Shown: positions 29,929-38,583 of the stretch, piece after piece
Numbering within the stretch: the stretch's first letter is position 1
Layout of the letters: the number at the start of each line of letters is the position of its first letter
Origin: Bog-756 sp963769765
Lineage (GTDB): Bacteria > Actinomycetota > Acidimicrobiia > Acidimicrobiales > RAAP-2
Assembly: GCA_963769765.1 (NCBI GenBank)
Contig: CAVYNA010000004.1
Location: 310,001-374,000, forward strand
Direction of reading: 5' to 3'
Length of the DNA: 64,000 nucleotides
Made by a program: the position numbers and the translations under genes
Notes under the pieces: model-generated
What the model was told of the DNA's origin: nothing
Seen by the model: the letters and a program-made list of their open reading frames with translations, nothing else
Database searches by the model: none

Positions 29929-30036
29929 GGCCTGACCCGCCCCTCGTACCGGCTCGCGTTGGGCAGGCTCGGCACGCCCTGACGCCGGTCGGGTTCGTGT
30001 CGATCTGACCGCCGAGGGCGGGTGCGGGAAGCGGGA

Positions 30037-31869
30037 TCAGGCGGATGGATCGAGCAGGTATGCGTCCCCCGAGCGCCCGACCACCGCGCAGAAGGTGGAT
30101 GTAGCGCACGAGATCCCGACGGCATCGCCACTCGCGTCGAACGGCGTACCTCTCGACCAGGTCCCGCCCCCGCTGGAGGTATACAGGTTCGATCCGTCGA
30201 CGGCCGCGCAGAAAGTCCCGGCGCACGAGATCCCGTTCGGGGCGAACGACGTCGCCACGGCAGTGAAGGTGCTGCCGTTGTAGACGAACGTGGCGCCGCT
30301 GCTCGCCCCGCCCGCCATGCAGAACGAAGCACTGGTGCACGAGACACTGGCACTTCCGTCGACCGAAACGAAGCTGAGCGATCCGATCGTGCCGTCCTCC
30401 ACGGTCTGGTAGGTGCCGGACCCGCTGAGGACCACGCAATTATCGTGGCCCCCGCCCTCGGCGCAGGAGATCGAGCGGGCTCCGTTGGCGCCGCCGAGCG
30501 CCCCGTTCGGAGCCCCATAGGAGGCCCACCGGTCAGCCGTCACGGGATAGGTGGGAAAGTAGGCCGAGACGTTGCCCGTGCTTGCCGAGACGGCTGCGCA
30601 GAAGGTCAGGCTGGCGCAGGACACGCTCGCGAAGTCGCTCGAGATCCCGGCCGGTGCCGGCGTCTGTGTCAGGGGGCTCCATGTCGAACCGTCGAAGACG
30701 GAGAAGCCGTGCTGTGCGCGGCTGACGGCGAGGCAGTAGCTCGTGGTCGGACACGACACGCTGGACAGGCCGCCGGGCCCGCCGGAGTCGACCATCACCG
30801 GGGCCGACCACTGGCCGCCGACCTCGGTGATCGCGTTGCCACTCGCGTCCACGGCCGCGCAGAAGGTGCTGGTCGGACAGGACACGTCAGTGAGTGCGCC
30901 GTTCGTGATCGTCGTCGCGTGGCTGCGAACCACCGCCATCCCGACGATCGGTTGGCTCAGCATGAGCGAGCCCGCCGAACCGTGGAAGCCGGCATCGCCG
31001 AAGTTGAAGATGCCGCCATCGGCCGCGACCAGCCAGTAGCCGCCGCCGTCGAGGGAGGCGGCCATCCCCACGATCGGCTCGTTGAGGGTGAGCCCGCCGG
31101 TCGAGCCGTCGAAGGCCGCGTCGCCGAAGTTGAAGATGCCACCGTCGGCCGCGACCAGCCAGTAGCCCTTGCCGTCGGGGGAGGCGGCCATCCCCACGAT
31201 CGGCTTGTTGAGGGTGAGGCCGCCGGTCGATCCGTAGAAGGCCGCGTCGCCGAAGTTGAAGATGCCGCCGTCGGCCGCGACCAGCCAGTAGCCCTTGCCG
31301 TCGGGGGAGGCGGCCATCCCCACGATCGGCTTGTTGAGGGTGAGGCCGCCGGTCGATCCGTAGAAGAGCGCGTCGCCGAAGTTGAAGATGCCACCGTCCG
31401 ATGCGACCAGCCAGTAGCCCTTGCCGTCGGGGGAGGCGGCCATCCCCACGATCGGCTTGTTGAGGGTGAGCCCGCCGGTCGAGCCGTAGAAGATCGCGTC
31501 GCCGAAGGCGAACACCCCTCCGTCGGATGCCACCAGCCAGTAACCGCCACCGTCGGCGGTCGTCGCGAGGCCGACGACCGGGTGGGCGAGCGGACTCCCC
31601 GCCATCGAGCCGAAGAACGTGGCGGACCCGTACGAGAAGATCCCCCCGTCGGCCGACGCCATCCAGTAGCCACCACCAGGACCGGTATCCACATGGGGAC
31701 GCTGCAGCGCAGCCGACGGACCGGTCGTCGAGGCGCCGGCAGCGGTACCCGCCCAACTCGCCACGCCGGCACCTGCGCCGACACCCGCGGTTCCGAAGAT
31801 GACCGTCGCGAGGACTGAAACCGCCATCCGGTTCCAGCGAACCGACGCGACACCCGATGATGCCTTCAT
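30037..31869 (-). CDS. Secreted protein with six 42-residue repeats and seven Cys-pair repeats
   Basis: The 610-residue product has an N-terminal signal/anchor (about residues 15-40). Residues 67-318 are six tandem 42-residue units of the form GYWLVAxDGGIFNFGDAxFYGS..., encoded by 126-bp DNA repeats at 30916-31671, the inner four nearly identical. The C-terminal half holds seven units with the (S/G)(V/I)SC-x4-9-(F/Y/N)C motif seen in the lipoprotein at 3022-4281. Both repeat types occur in secreted actinobacterial proteins of unknown function and look like beta-propeller blades. A role at the cell surface, perhaps in adhesion or carbohydrate binding, is inference. The start at 31869 follows the signal-peptide logic; an ATG lies 24 bases upstream. 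Confidence 0.78.
   Translation of the reverse strand: MKASSGVASVRWNRMAVSVLATVIFGTAGVGAGAGVASWAGTAAGASTTGPSAALQRPHVDTGPGGGYWMASADGGIFSYGSATFFGSMAGSPLAHPVVGLATTADGGGYWLVASDGGVFAFGDAIFYGSTGGLTLNKPIVGMAASPDGKGYWLVASDGGIFNFGDALFYGSTGGLTLNKPIVGMAASPDGKGYWLVAADGGIFNFGDAAFYGSTGGLTLNKPIVGMAASPDGKGYWLVAADGGIFNFGDAAFDGSTGGLTLNEPIVGMAASLDGGGYWLVAADGGIFNFGDAGFHGSAGSLMLSQPIVGMAVVRSHATTITNGALTDVSCPTSTFCAAVDASGNAITEVGGQWSAPVMVDSGGPGGLSSVSCPTTSYCLAVSRAQHGFSVFDGSTWSPLTQTPAPAGISSDFASVSCASLTFCAAVSASTGNVSAYFPTYPVTADRWASYGAPNGALGGANGARSISCAEGGGHDNCVVLSGSGTYQTVEDGTIGSLSFVSVDGSASVSCTSASFCMAGGASSGATFVYNGSTFTAVATSFAPNGISCAGTFCAAVDGSNLYTSSGGGTWSRGTPFDASGDAVGISCATSTFCAVVGRSGDAYLLDPSA
30916..31671 (-). repeat. 126-bp tandem repeats, six units
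   Basis: Direct repeats with a 126-base period, in frame with the secreted protein (42 residues per unit). The four central copies differ at only a few positions, whereas the first and last are diverged, which suggests recent expansion or homogenisation of the core copies. Confidence 0.85.
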
Positions 31870-32077
31870 GTGATCCTCGATCTTCCAGCACATCCGCAGT
31901 GCTGGACGGCGACTCCGGCACCGAGAGTAGCCCGGGCACGGCGCGCTCGAAGGGGTGCCGAACGTTGACGGTGGTCCGTTGGCTCGCTACGGTCGGCATT
32001 GCCGCCAAGGCCCCGATTCGCCGATCTCGGGTGAGCCCTCTCGAACGGCCCGACTGCTCGAGCACCGGAGCCCGTCG

Positions 32078-32482
32078 GTGATCCCACCTCCCCCTCCGCG
32101 CGGCTGGACGGCGCCCGTCCCTGCACCGACCGGCATGCTCACCGGTCGCCAGGTCGACGCTGATCCCGACGCGCCGGCCGAGCTCGCCGACCTGGCGGAC
32201 CTCGTGGCGTACCACCTCGGCGCGCTCGAACATCACGGAGACCAACTCGCGCGTGCGCTCGACGCCGTCGAGTCGCTCCTCGCCGATGTCGAATACAAAC
32301 CGTCCGTCGACGATCTGCTGATCGACGCCTTCTTCGACAGCCTCGCACCGGCCGACCGCGAGCGGCTGCGCCCATGGCTCACCCGACCGGCACGAGCCCT
32401 CCTCGAGTCACTCGACATGCCGGATCCGGGCGCCGGTCCACTCCGGGGGGACGCCCCCGACCGTCCCCGACCCGTCCGCTGA
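32078..32482 (+). CDS. Small hypothetical protein
   Basis: An open frame of 134 residues starting at GTG 32078 (MIPPPPPRGWTAPV). The first 25 residues are proline-rich; the rest is predicted helical and acidic (LADLADLVAYHLGALEHHGDQL, then VEYKPSVDDLLIDAFFDSL and PADRERLRPWLTR). I do not recognise the family. It is read divergently from the secreted repeat protein and converges with pheT, leaving eight bases between the stops. Codon use is GC-rich in third positions, which supports coding. Confidence 0.5.
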   Translation: MIPPPPPRGWTAPVPAPTGMLTGRQVDADPDAPAELADLADLVAYHLGALEHHGDQLARALDAVESLLADVEYKPSVDDLLIDAFFDSLAPADRERLRPWLTRPARALLESLDMPDPGAGPLRGDAPDRPRPVR

Positions 32483-32490
32483 CCGCGCGT

Positions 32491-35032
32491 TCAGCGCAGG
32501 ATCGCCCCGTGCGCCGCGGACACCGCTTCGATGCACGCCGAGCGCAGGCCGCCGACCTCGGAGTCGGTGAGCGTGCGGTCCATGGAGCAGAAACGCAACC
32601 GGAAGGCGAGGCTGCGGACACCCGGGCCCACCGATTCCCCCCGGTACACGTCGAACAGCTCGATCGACTCGAGGAGCTCCCCCCGGCTGTCCGCAAGGTG
32701 CGCTCGACGGCACCCGCCCGGATCGACTCCTCCACGACGAAGGCGAGGTCGATGTCGGACGAGGGGAAGCGGCTCACCGGCCGCGCCTCTTCCGGACGCC
32801 GGACGACGACGGCCCGGTCGAGCAGGATCTCGAGATCGAGGTCAAGCCATCCGATGCGCCGTGGCCGGCCGGCGGGAGTCACCAGGCCGAAGCGCATGGC
32901 GAGCGTCGGGTGGATCTCCCCGAGCACGCCGAGGTGCGAGAGCTGCACCCCGCCACCGGGCAGGACCGCGTCGGACCGGGCCACCAGCGCCGCGGAGCGA
33001 TGGTCGTGGAGGACCCTGGACCGCGCCCCCGAGACTTCCCACATCTCCCAGTCCGCGAGCCGGAGGGCGACCGCCACCGCCCGCCATGCCGCGACGGGCG
33101 CCCAGGCATCGTCCCCCTCCCAGGCGAACACCGCCGAGAGACGCTCGGACGCGACGACCGGCGACCCGTCGACATCGATCGGCCCGTCGGAAGGCAGCTC
33201 GAAGACGCTCCCGATCTCGAAGAGGCGGACGTCGGGGTACCGGCGCTCGGTGTTGTGGGCGACCGCGCCCAACAGCCCGGGCGCCATCGACGAGCGCAGG
33301 AACCGCTCGTCCTCGACGAGCGGGTTGGTGACCTCGACCGAGGGCGGATCGAACCCGGCAGCCAGCTGGTCGGCCTCCGTCACGAACGTCGAGGTCCAGG
33401 CCTCGGACATGCCGAGCCCGCAGAGCACCTCACGCAGGAGCCGCCGGTCGCGCTGGTACGACGTGAGCCGTCCCGGCTGCGGCCACGATGGCGTCCGCCG
33501 CGGAAGCCTCGCATAGCCGTACGTCCTGGCGACCTCCTCGGTGACGTCGGCCTCGCCCATCGGGAGCGGTCGGATGTCGGGACGGTTGGTCGGCACGGTC
33601 ACGAGCAGTGCACCGTCGCCATCTGGCGTCGCCTGCGCATCGAAGCCGAGCGGGGCGAGGAGCTCCGCCATCGCACCTGCGGTCAAGCCGGTGCCGAGGA
33701 GCCCGTTGACCCGCTCGACCCGCACGGCGAGCTCCAACGGTGCCGGCACCGCACCGCGCACGTCGATCGTTCCCGTTGCGAGCGTGAGGTCCGGGCCTGC
33801 CGATCTGGCGAGCAGCGCGATGAACCGGTCGGCCGCGCGGTCGATCCCCGCGGGGTCGCACCCCCGCTCGAATCGGGCGGACGCCTCCGTCCGCAGTGCG
33901 AGGCGCCGCGAGGTCCGGGCGATGGCCATCGGCGTGAAGTACGCCGCCTCGAGGAGCACCCGCGACGTCGTGGCCGCGATCTCCGAGGATGCGCCGCCCA
34001 TCACTCCGCCGATCGCCACAGGTGCACCGTTCGCGTCGCAGATGAGGCAGTCCCGTCCGGCATCGCCGATGCCCGGACCCGCCCGGCCCATCGTGCGGAC
34101 CTCGCCGTCGAGAGTGGTCACCTGCTCGGCGGGTCGGGCGGCGCGCACGACGAGGCCCTCCCCCGCCAACCGGTCGAGGTCATAGGGGTGGGTCGGCTGC
34201 CCGAGCTCGAGCATCACGTAGTTGGAGGCGTCGACCACGTTGTTGATCGGTCGCATCCCCGCGAGGGTGAGCCGCCGGGCGAGCCACGCGGGCGACTCGG
34301 CGACCGCGACCCCGGTGAGCACACGCGCCGTGAAGCGAGGGCACAGATCGAGGTCTTCGACCCGGACCGACGTGAGCGACTCGATCGGAGACCCCTCCAT
34401 GACCTCCACCGCGCCACCCGCGCCACCCGCGCCGCGCCGCCCAGCGACGCGACGTCCGGGATGCCGAACGGGAGGCCGAGACGACCTGCGAGGTCCCGTG
34501 CGACCCCTGCGATGCTCCACGCATCCGGTCGGTTGGCTTCGACGGCGAGGTCGAAGACCACGTCGGTCTCGATCCCGAGCGCCTCGGCGAGCGGTTGGCC
34601 GACCGTCGCGACGCCCGGTTCGTCGAGCACGAGGATGCCCTCGTGGTCCGGAGCGAGGTGCAGCTCTGCGGCCGAGCAGAGCATGCCGTTGGAGCGGACG
34701 CCCTTCATCTTCCGCCGGCCGATTTCGAACCCGCCCGGCAACACGGCGCCGACCGGCGCGAGCGGGACGAGGTCACCCACCCCGAAGTTCCAGGCGCCGC
34801 AGACGACCTCGACCGGTCCTTCGCCGGCGTCGACCACCACTCGGCGGATCCGGTCTGCGCCCTCGATCGCGGCGATCTCCCCGACGCGTGCGACGACCAC
34901 GTCGTCGAGTCCCTCCCCGATGTGCTCGATCCCCTCGACCACCAGGCCCAGGTCGTCCAGGTGCGCGGCAAGTCCAGTCGCATCGCCGTCGAAGGGGGCG
35001 AAATCGCGGAGCCACGAGAGGGGGACGCGCAC
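32491..35032 (-). CDS. pheT: Phenylalanyl-tRNA synthetase beta chain, with two apparent frameshifts
   Basis: PheT forms the alpha2-beta2 enzyme that charges tRNA-Phe. The N-terminal tRNA-binding domain (MRVPLSWLRDFAPF, MLCSAAELHL) reads in one frame from 35032 to about 34435. The central B1-B5 region (RFTARVLTGV, DCLICDANG, GGVMGGASSEI, TSTFVTEADQL) reads in a second frame to about 32690. The C-terminal ferredoxin-fold anticodon-binding domain (ESIELFDVYRGESVGPG to GAILR) reads in a third frame ending at 32491. Both changes fit loss of one base: in a GCGGGTGGC repeat near 34430, and in a run of six G at about 32690 where seven restore the frame. As an essential gene with intact pheS it is probably functional in the organism. 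Confidence 0.88.
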
Positions 35033-35051
35033 AGCGGTCAGGGCCTCCGCA

Positions 35052-36110
35052 TCAGAATTGGCGCAGGAAGCGCAGGTCGTTCTCTGTCAGGACCCGCATG
35101 TCGGCGATCTGGTGGCGCATCTGGGCACATCGGTCGATGCCGAACCCGAATGCGAAGCCGCTCCACTGCTCGGCGTCGATGCCGACCGCCTCGAAGACCG
35201 CGGGGTCGACCATGCCGCACCCGCCGAGCTCGATCCATCCCGTCTGCGAGCAGGTCCGGCATCCGGCACCGTGACAGATCGTGCAGGTGACCTCGAACTC
35301 GGCGGAAGGCTCGGTGAACGGGAAGTAGGCCGGGCGCAGTCGCGAGTGGATGTCAGGTCCGAAGTACGCGGTCGTGAAGACCTCGATCGTCCCAGCGAGG
35401 TCGGCGAAGGAGATGCCCTCGTCGACCACAAGGCCCTCGATCTGGTGGAAGACCGGGAGGTGCCGCGGGTCGGGCGTCTCCTTCCGATAGCACCGACCCG
35501 GCATGACCGCGTGGATCGGCAGCCGCCCGCTGACGACCGCCTCCTCCATGAGGTGGACCTGGACGGGCGAGGTGTGGGTTCGCAACAACATGGTGCCGGG
35601 TTCGCCCGCCTCCAGGTAGAAGGTGTCCCACAGATCCCGCGCCGGATGGCTCGGCGGGATGTTCAGCGCACCGAAGTTGAACCAGTCGGTCTCCACCTCC
35701 GGCCCTTCGGCCACTTCGAAGCCCATCCCGACGAACACGTCCTCGAGCTCATCGCGCGTCTGGGTGACCAGGTGGAGATGGCCGCGGTCCGGGCGGGCCC
35801 GGACCGACCCCGGCACGAACTCCGACAGGTCGAGGCGTGACGCCGCCATCTCCCGGGAGAGCTCGTCGTAGGAGACCGCCTCCCGCCGGCGCTCGAGCAG
35901 CTGCTCGATCTCTGTGCGCGCCTCACCCAGCCGTTTCCCGAGTGCCTTGCGCTCCTCCGGTCCGAGCTGCCCGAGCTGCCGGTGGGCCGCGGACAAGGGG
36001 GAGCGCTTTCCGAGCGTCGTGGTCGCCGCCTCGCGAACTGCCTCGCTCGTCGAAGCGCCCTCGATCGCGGCGCGCGCCGTGGCGACGAGCGCTTCGGGAT
36101 CGACACTCAT
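35052..36110 (-). CDS. pheS: Phenylalanyl-tRNA synthetase alpha chain
   Basis: The 352-residue catalytic subunit has an N-terminal coiled coil (about residues 1-90), then class II synthetase motifs: motif 2 around RTHTSPVQVHLM...CYRKETPDPRH with the FHQIEGL block, and motif 3 GFGIDRCAQMRH at the C-terminus. The start ATG at 36110 gives the usual length; the frame remains open upstream without conservation. It overlaps the methyltransferase gene by four bases (ATGA), and pheT begins 19 bases downstream. Confidence 0.95.
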   Translation of the reverse strand: MSVDPEALVATARAAIEGASTSEAVREAATTTLGKRSPLSAAHRQLGQLGPEERKALGKRLGEARTEIEQLLERRREAVSYDELSREMAASRLDLSEFVPGSVRARPDRGHLHLVTQTRDELEDVFVGMGFEVAEGPEVETDWFNFGALNIPPSHPARDLWDTFYLEAGEPGTMLLRTHTSPVQVHLMEEAVVSGRLPIHAVMPGRCYRKETPDPRHLPVFHQIEGLVVDEGISFADLAGTIEVFTTAYFGPDIHSRLRPAYFPFTEPSAEFEVTCTICHGAGCRTCSQTGWIELGGCGMVDPAVFEAVGIDAEQWSGFAFGFGIDRCAQMRHQIADMRVLTENDLRFLRQF

Positions 36111-37000
36111 GTCGTCTGCCACTTCCCGGCTTCGTCCGAGCCGTCCGCCTCCGATCGCATGCCGGGCATCGTAGAGCGCCGGACACCGTCCCCCGGTGGT
36201 GCAGGGTCGCTGCCTGCTGCACGGCGCTGCCGGAGGATCTCGAAGCACAGCACCGCCGCCGCGACACCCACGTTGAGCGACTCCGCCCGACCCTCCATGG
36301 GGATCGACACGCCGGCGTCCAGCGCACCGATGAGGTCCGGTCCGAGCCCGGAAGCCTCGTTGCCGAAGACCAGGCCGACAGGCCGGCACCAATCGAAGGA
36401 CGAGTACTCGACGCCACCGCGCACCACGGCACCGACGGTGGCGAGACCGCGTCGGCGTAGTGCGGCGAGCTCGTCTGCCGCTGCCCCGCCGAGCAGCACC
36501 GGCAGGTGGAACAGCGATCCCGCAGACGCACGGATGCACTTGGAGTTGGTCGGATCCACCGTGCCCTCGCAGCAGAGGACCGCGTCGGCTCCAACCGCAT
36601 CCGCCGTTCTGATGATCGTCCCCGCGTTGCCCGGGTCGCGCACGTCGGCGAGGACGACGACGAGCGACGCGTCGCCGAGCTCCGCGGACCCCCCGGGCGC
36701 GAACCCGACGACCGCGACGAGCGGCTGCGGCGACACGGTGTCCGCGATGCGCTCGAGCACGCCGGGCGCGAGGTCGAACACCCGCGCGCCGGTGGCGAAG
36801 GCCCGGTCCACTGCAGCCCCGACGCCCGGAGACCGCCTCGCCTCCGGCGCGACGAAGACCGACTCGACCGGGAGCCCCGCTCCGAGCGCGACGGACAGCA
36901 ACTCGGCACCCTCCACGACCACAGCCCCCTCGGACCGTCGGGCGCTCCGTTTGCCCAGGAGCTGGCGGACCCGACGAACGCGTTGGTGGCTGTACGCCAG
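36107..37000 (-). CDS. TrmH/SpoU-family RNA methyltransferase
   Basis: This SAM-dependent 2'-O-ribose methyltransferase has a knotted C-terminal domain: VVVLADVRDPGNAGTIIRTADA (motif 1), GLVFGNEASGLG (motif 2) and SIPMEGRAESLNVGVAAAV (motif 3). It lies between rplT and pheS, where Mycobacterium has tsnR. Family-like sequence (HQRVRRVRQLLGKRSARRSEGA) continues upstream of the first GTG (36922), but no ATG, GTG or TTG precedes it. A CTG at 37000, twelve bases after the rplT stop, is the best candidate start; otherwise the protein begins at 36922 and lacks part of the substrate-binding domain. The RNA target is unknown. Confidence 0.82.
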   Translation of the reverse strand: MAYSHQRVRRVRQLLGKRSARRSEGAVVVEGAELLSVALGAGLPVESVFVAPEARRSPGVGAAVDRAFATGARVFDLAPGVLERIADTVSPQPLVAVVGFAPGGSAELGDASLVVVLADVRDPGNAGTIIRTADAVGADAVLCCEGTVDPTNSKCIRASAGSLFHLPVLLGGAAADELAALRRRGLATVGAVVRGGVEYSSFDWCRPVGLVFGNEASGLGPDLIGALDAGVSIPMEGRAESLNVGVAAAVLCFEILRQRRAAGSDPAPPGDGVRRSTMPGMRSEADGSDEAGKWQTT

Positions 37001-37011
37001 CCCGGGCTGGT

Positions 37012-37398
37012 TCAGGAAGTGCTTCCTGCGCTCGGCGGAGCCTCCGCGAGCGCGTCGTTCGCAACCTTGACCAACGACGCGAACGCATCGGGCTCGCTCA
37101 CCGCCAGATCGGCGAGGACCTTCCGGTCGACATCGACCTCGGCCCGGTGGAGCCCCGCGATGAACCGGCTGTAGCTCGTCCCGTTGAGGCGGGCCGCCGC
37201 GTTGATCCGCTGGATCCAGAGCCTGCGGAAGTCACCTTTGCGCGCCCGGCGGTCGCGGTACGCGTACTGCAGCGAGTGCATGACCTGTTCGTTGGCCGCA
37301 CGGAACGACCGGCTCTTGTTGCCGTAGTAGCCCTGCGCCTGCTCGAGGACGGCGCGGTGGTGCTTCTTCGCGTGGACTGCGCCTTTGACTCGGGCCAT
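37012..37398 (-). CDS. rplT: Ribosomal protein L20
   Basis: The 128-residue product starts MARVKGAVHAKKHHRAVLEQAQGYYGNKS, the L20 N-terminal extension that threads into 23S rRNA, followed by the globular part RLWIQRINAAARLNGTSYS. A slightly longer, Ala/Ser-rich tail extends past the usual end. It is the third gene of the infC-rpmI-rplT operon, with 120 bases after rpmI. Confidence 0.97.
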   Translation of the reverse strand: MARVKGAVHAKKHHRAVLEQAQGYYGNKSRSFRAANEQVMHSLQYAYRDRRARKGDFRRLWIQRINAAARLNGTSYSRFIAGLHRAEVDVDRKVLADLAVSEPDAFASLVKVANDALAEAPPSAGSTS

Positions 37399-37518
37399 CG
37401 GGTGACTCCCTTTCGTGATGAGGCTGGTCGGTATGGACGGGGCAACGCGAGGTGGCGTACCCGTCCGAGGGGGCCGGCCGCATGGACCGGCGAAGCGTCG
37501 TGGTGCGAGCTCGGGACG

Positions 37519-37713
37519 CTAGCGCCCCAGCATGCGCTTGACCTGGCGCGCATCTCCCTGAGAGAAGTCGGTCTCGCGGGCGAGCCGCCGCTTCCGCACG
37601 CTCGACTTGTGCTCGAGCAGGTGCGAGCGGAAGGCCTTGCGGCGACGGAGGCGCCCTGAACCGGTGACCTTGATCCGCTTCCGGGCCCCTGAGTCAGTCT
37701 TCATCTTCGGCAT
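37519..37713 (-). CDS. rpmI: Ribosomal protein L35
   Basis: A 64-residue basic protein starting MPKMKTDSGARKRIKVTGSG, the standard L35 sequence. Its start lies 20 bases inside the end of infC in another frame, which ties its translation to infC. Confidence 0.97.
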   Translation of the reverse strand: MPKMKTDSGARKRIKVTGSGRLRRRKAFRSHLLEHKSSVRKRRLARETDFSQGDARQVKRMLGR

Positions 37714-38401
37714 GGTCCACGTCCTTCCTCTCGTCCGCCTCGGCGGTGTCGGTGGTGTCGGCCGCCACGCTGTCCGCTCCGTCGTCCACCGGCGCTCCCT
37801 CGGGAGCAGAGCCGTTGGTGTCGGCCGGAGCCTGCACCGAACCTTTCGATGCCGCCGACTGCTTCGCCCGCTTGTCCGGTGCCAGCACCATCACCATGTT
37901 CCGGCCGTCGAGCCGAGGCACCGCCTCGGGCTTCCCCGACCCCTCCATCTGCTCGGCGATGCGGTCGAGGATCCGCTTGCCGAGCTCGGGATGGAAGACC
38001 TCGCGGCCACGGAACATGATCGTGATCTTGACCTTGTGGCCCTCTTCGAGGAACTTGGCCACTTGCCGGGTCTTGGTCTCGAAGTCGCCGGGCCCGATCT
38101 TCGGCCGGTACTTCATCTCCTTGATCCCGACGTGGACGGTCTTGCGCCTCGACTCCTTGGCACGTTGCGCGGCGTCGAACTTGAACTTCCCGTAGTCCAT
38201 GATCCGACAGACCGGCGGCGTGGCCCCTGGTGCCACCTCGACGAGATCGAGGTCGAGCTGGCGGGCGATCGTGAGTGCCTCCGGGAGCAGCTTGATTCCG
38301 AGCTGTTCTCCGTCGGGGTCGACGAGCCGGACCTCCCGGGCCCGGATGCGGTCGTTGATCCGAGGTTCGTTGGTGGTGACGGTGGCTGCTATTCGATTCA
38401 C
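37694..38401 (-). CDS. infC: Translation initiation factor IF-3
   Basis: IF-3 binds the 30S subunit and checks start-codon pairing. The protein shows the N-domain (NEPRINDRIRAREVRLVDPDGEQLGI), the linker and C-domain (EMKYRPKIGPGDFETK, KVKITIMFRGRE). About 45 acidic, Ala/Thr-rich residues follow the normal C-terminus. The first canonical start is GTG 38401, but the only Shine-Dalgarno-like sequence (AGGGAG) directly abuts that GTG. An in-frame ATA at 38392 lies eight bases after it and could be the real, non-canonical start. A hairpin lies just upstream. Confidence 0.95.
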   Translation of the reverse strand: MNRIAATVTTNEPRINDRIRAREVRLVDPDGEQLGIKLLPEALTIARQLDLDLVEVAPGATPPVCRIMDYGKFKFDAAQRAKESRRKTVHVGIKEMKYRPKIGPGDFETKTRQVAKFLEEGHKVKITIMFRGREVFHPELGKRILDRIAEQMEGSGKPEAVPRLDGRNMVMVLAPDKRAKQSAASKGSVQAPADTNGSAPEGAPVDDGADSVAADTTDTAEADERKDVDHAEDED

Positions 38402-38414
38402 TCCCTAGTCGTCG

Positions 38415-38435
38415 GGCCACGGACTTCCCGTGGCC
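38415..38435 (-). promoter_or_regulatory. Hairpin in the infC leader
   Basis: A perfect 8-bp stem (GGCCACGG / CCGTGGCC) with a 5-base loop ends about 13 bases before the infC start region. Position suggests a translational control or leader structure for the infC-rpmI-rplT operon, which is autoregulated by IF-3 or L20 in other bacteria. It could also help end transcripts from the opposite direction. Confidence 0.4.
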
Positions 38436-38583
38436 GGCGAAGAAGGAGCGGAGCCGCCGCCTCCCGAGTCGCGTGGGACGCCGGGGACGCAGACCCGACG
38501 CACACGATGGACTCGGTGGACGGGTGGGGGCTACCTCGCAGTACCCCGCTTCCTCTTCTCTCAGTTGCTTTAGGCTACCAGTC

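Noticed and set aside
30022..31818. A 598-residue plus-strand frame with repeated VEGRVAEVEDA-like units
   Set aside because: Its repeats are the reverse complement of the 126-bp repeats of the secreted protein, which has a signal peptide and known repeat motifs on the other strand.
32491..35032. Calling pheT, carB and pyrB true pseudogenes
   Set aside because: Each is intact apart from 1-2 base indels in GC repeats and lies in an otherwise intact essential operon, so sequencing or assembly error is the better explanation.
32910..35840. A 976-residue open frame on the plus strand opposite pheT and pheS
   Set aside because: It is the GC-rich mirror of the synthetase genes, with Arg/Glu-rich sequence and no recognisable domain; the minus strand carries clear PheT and PheS motifs.
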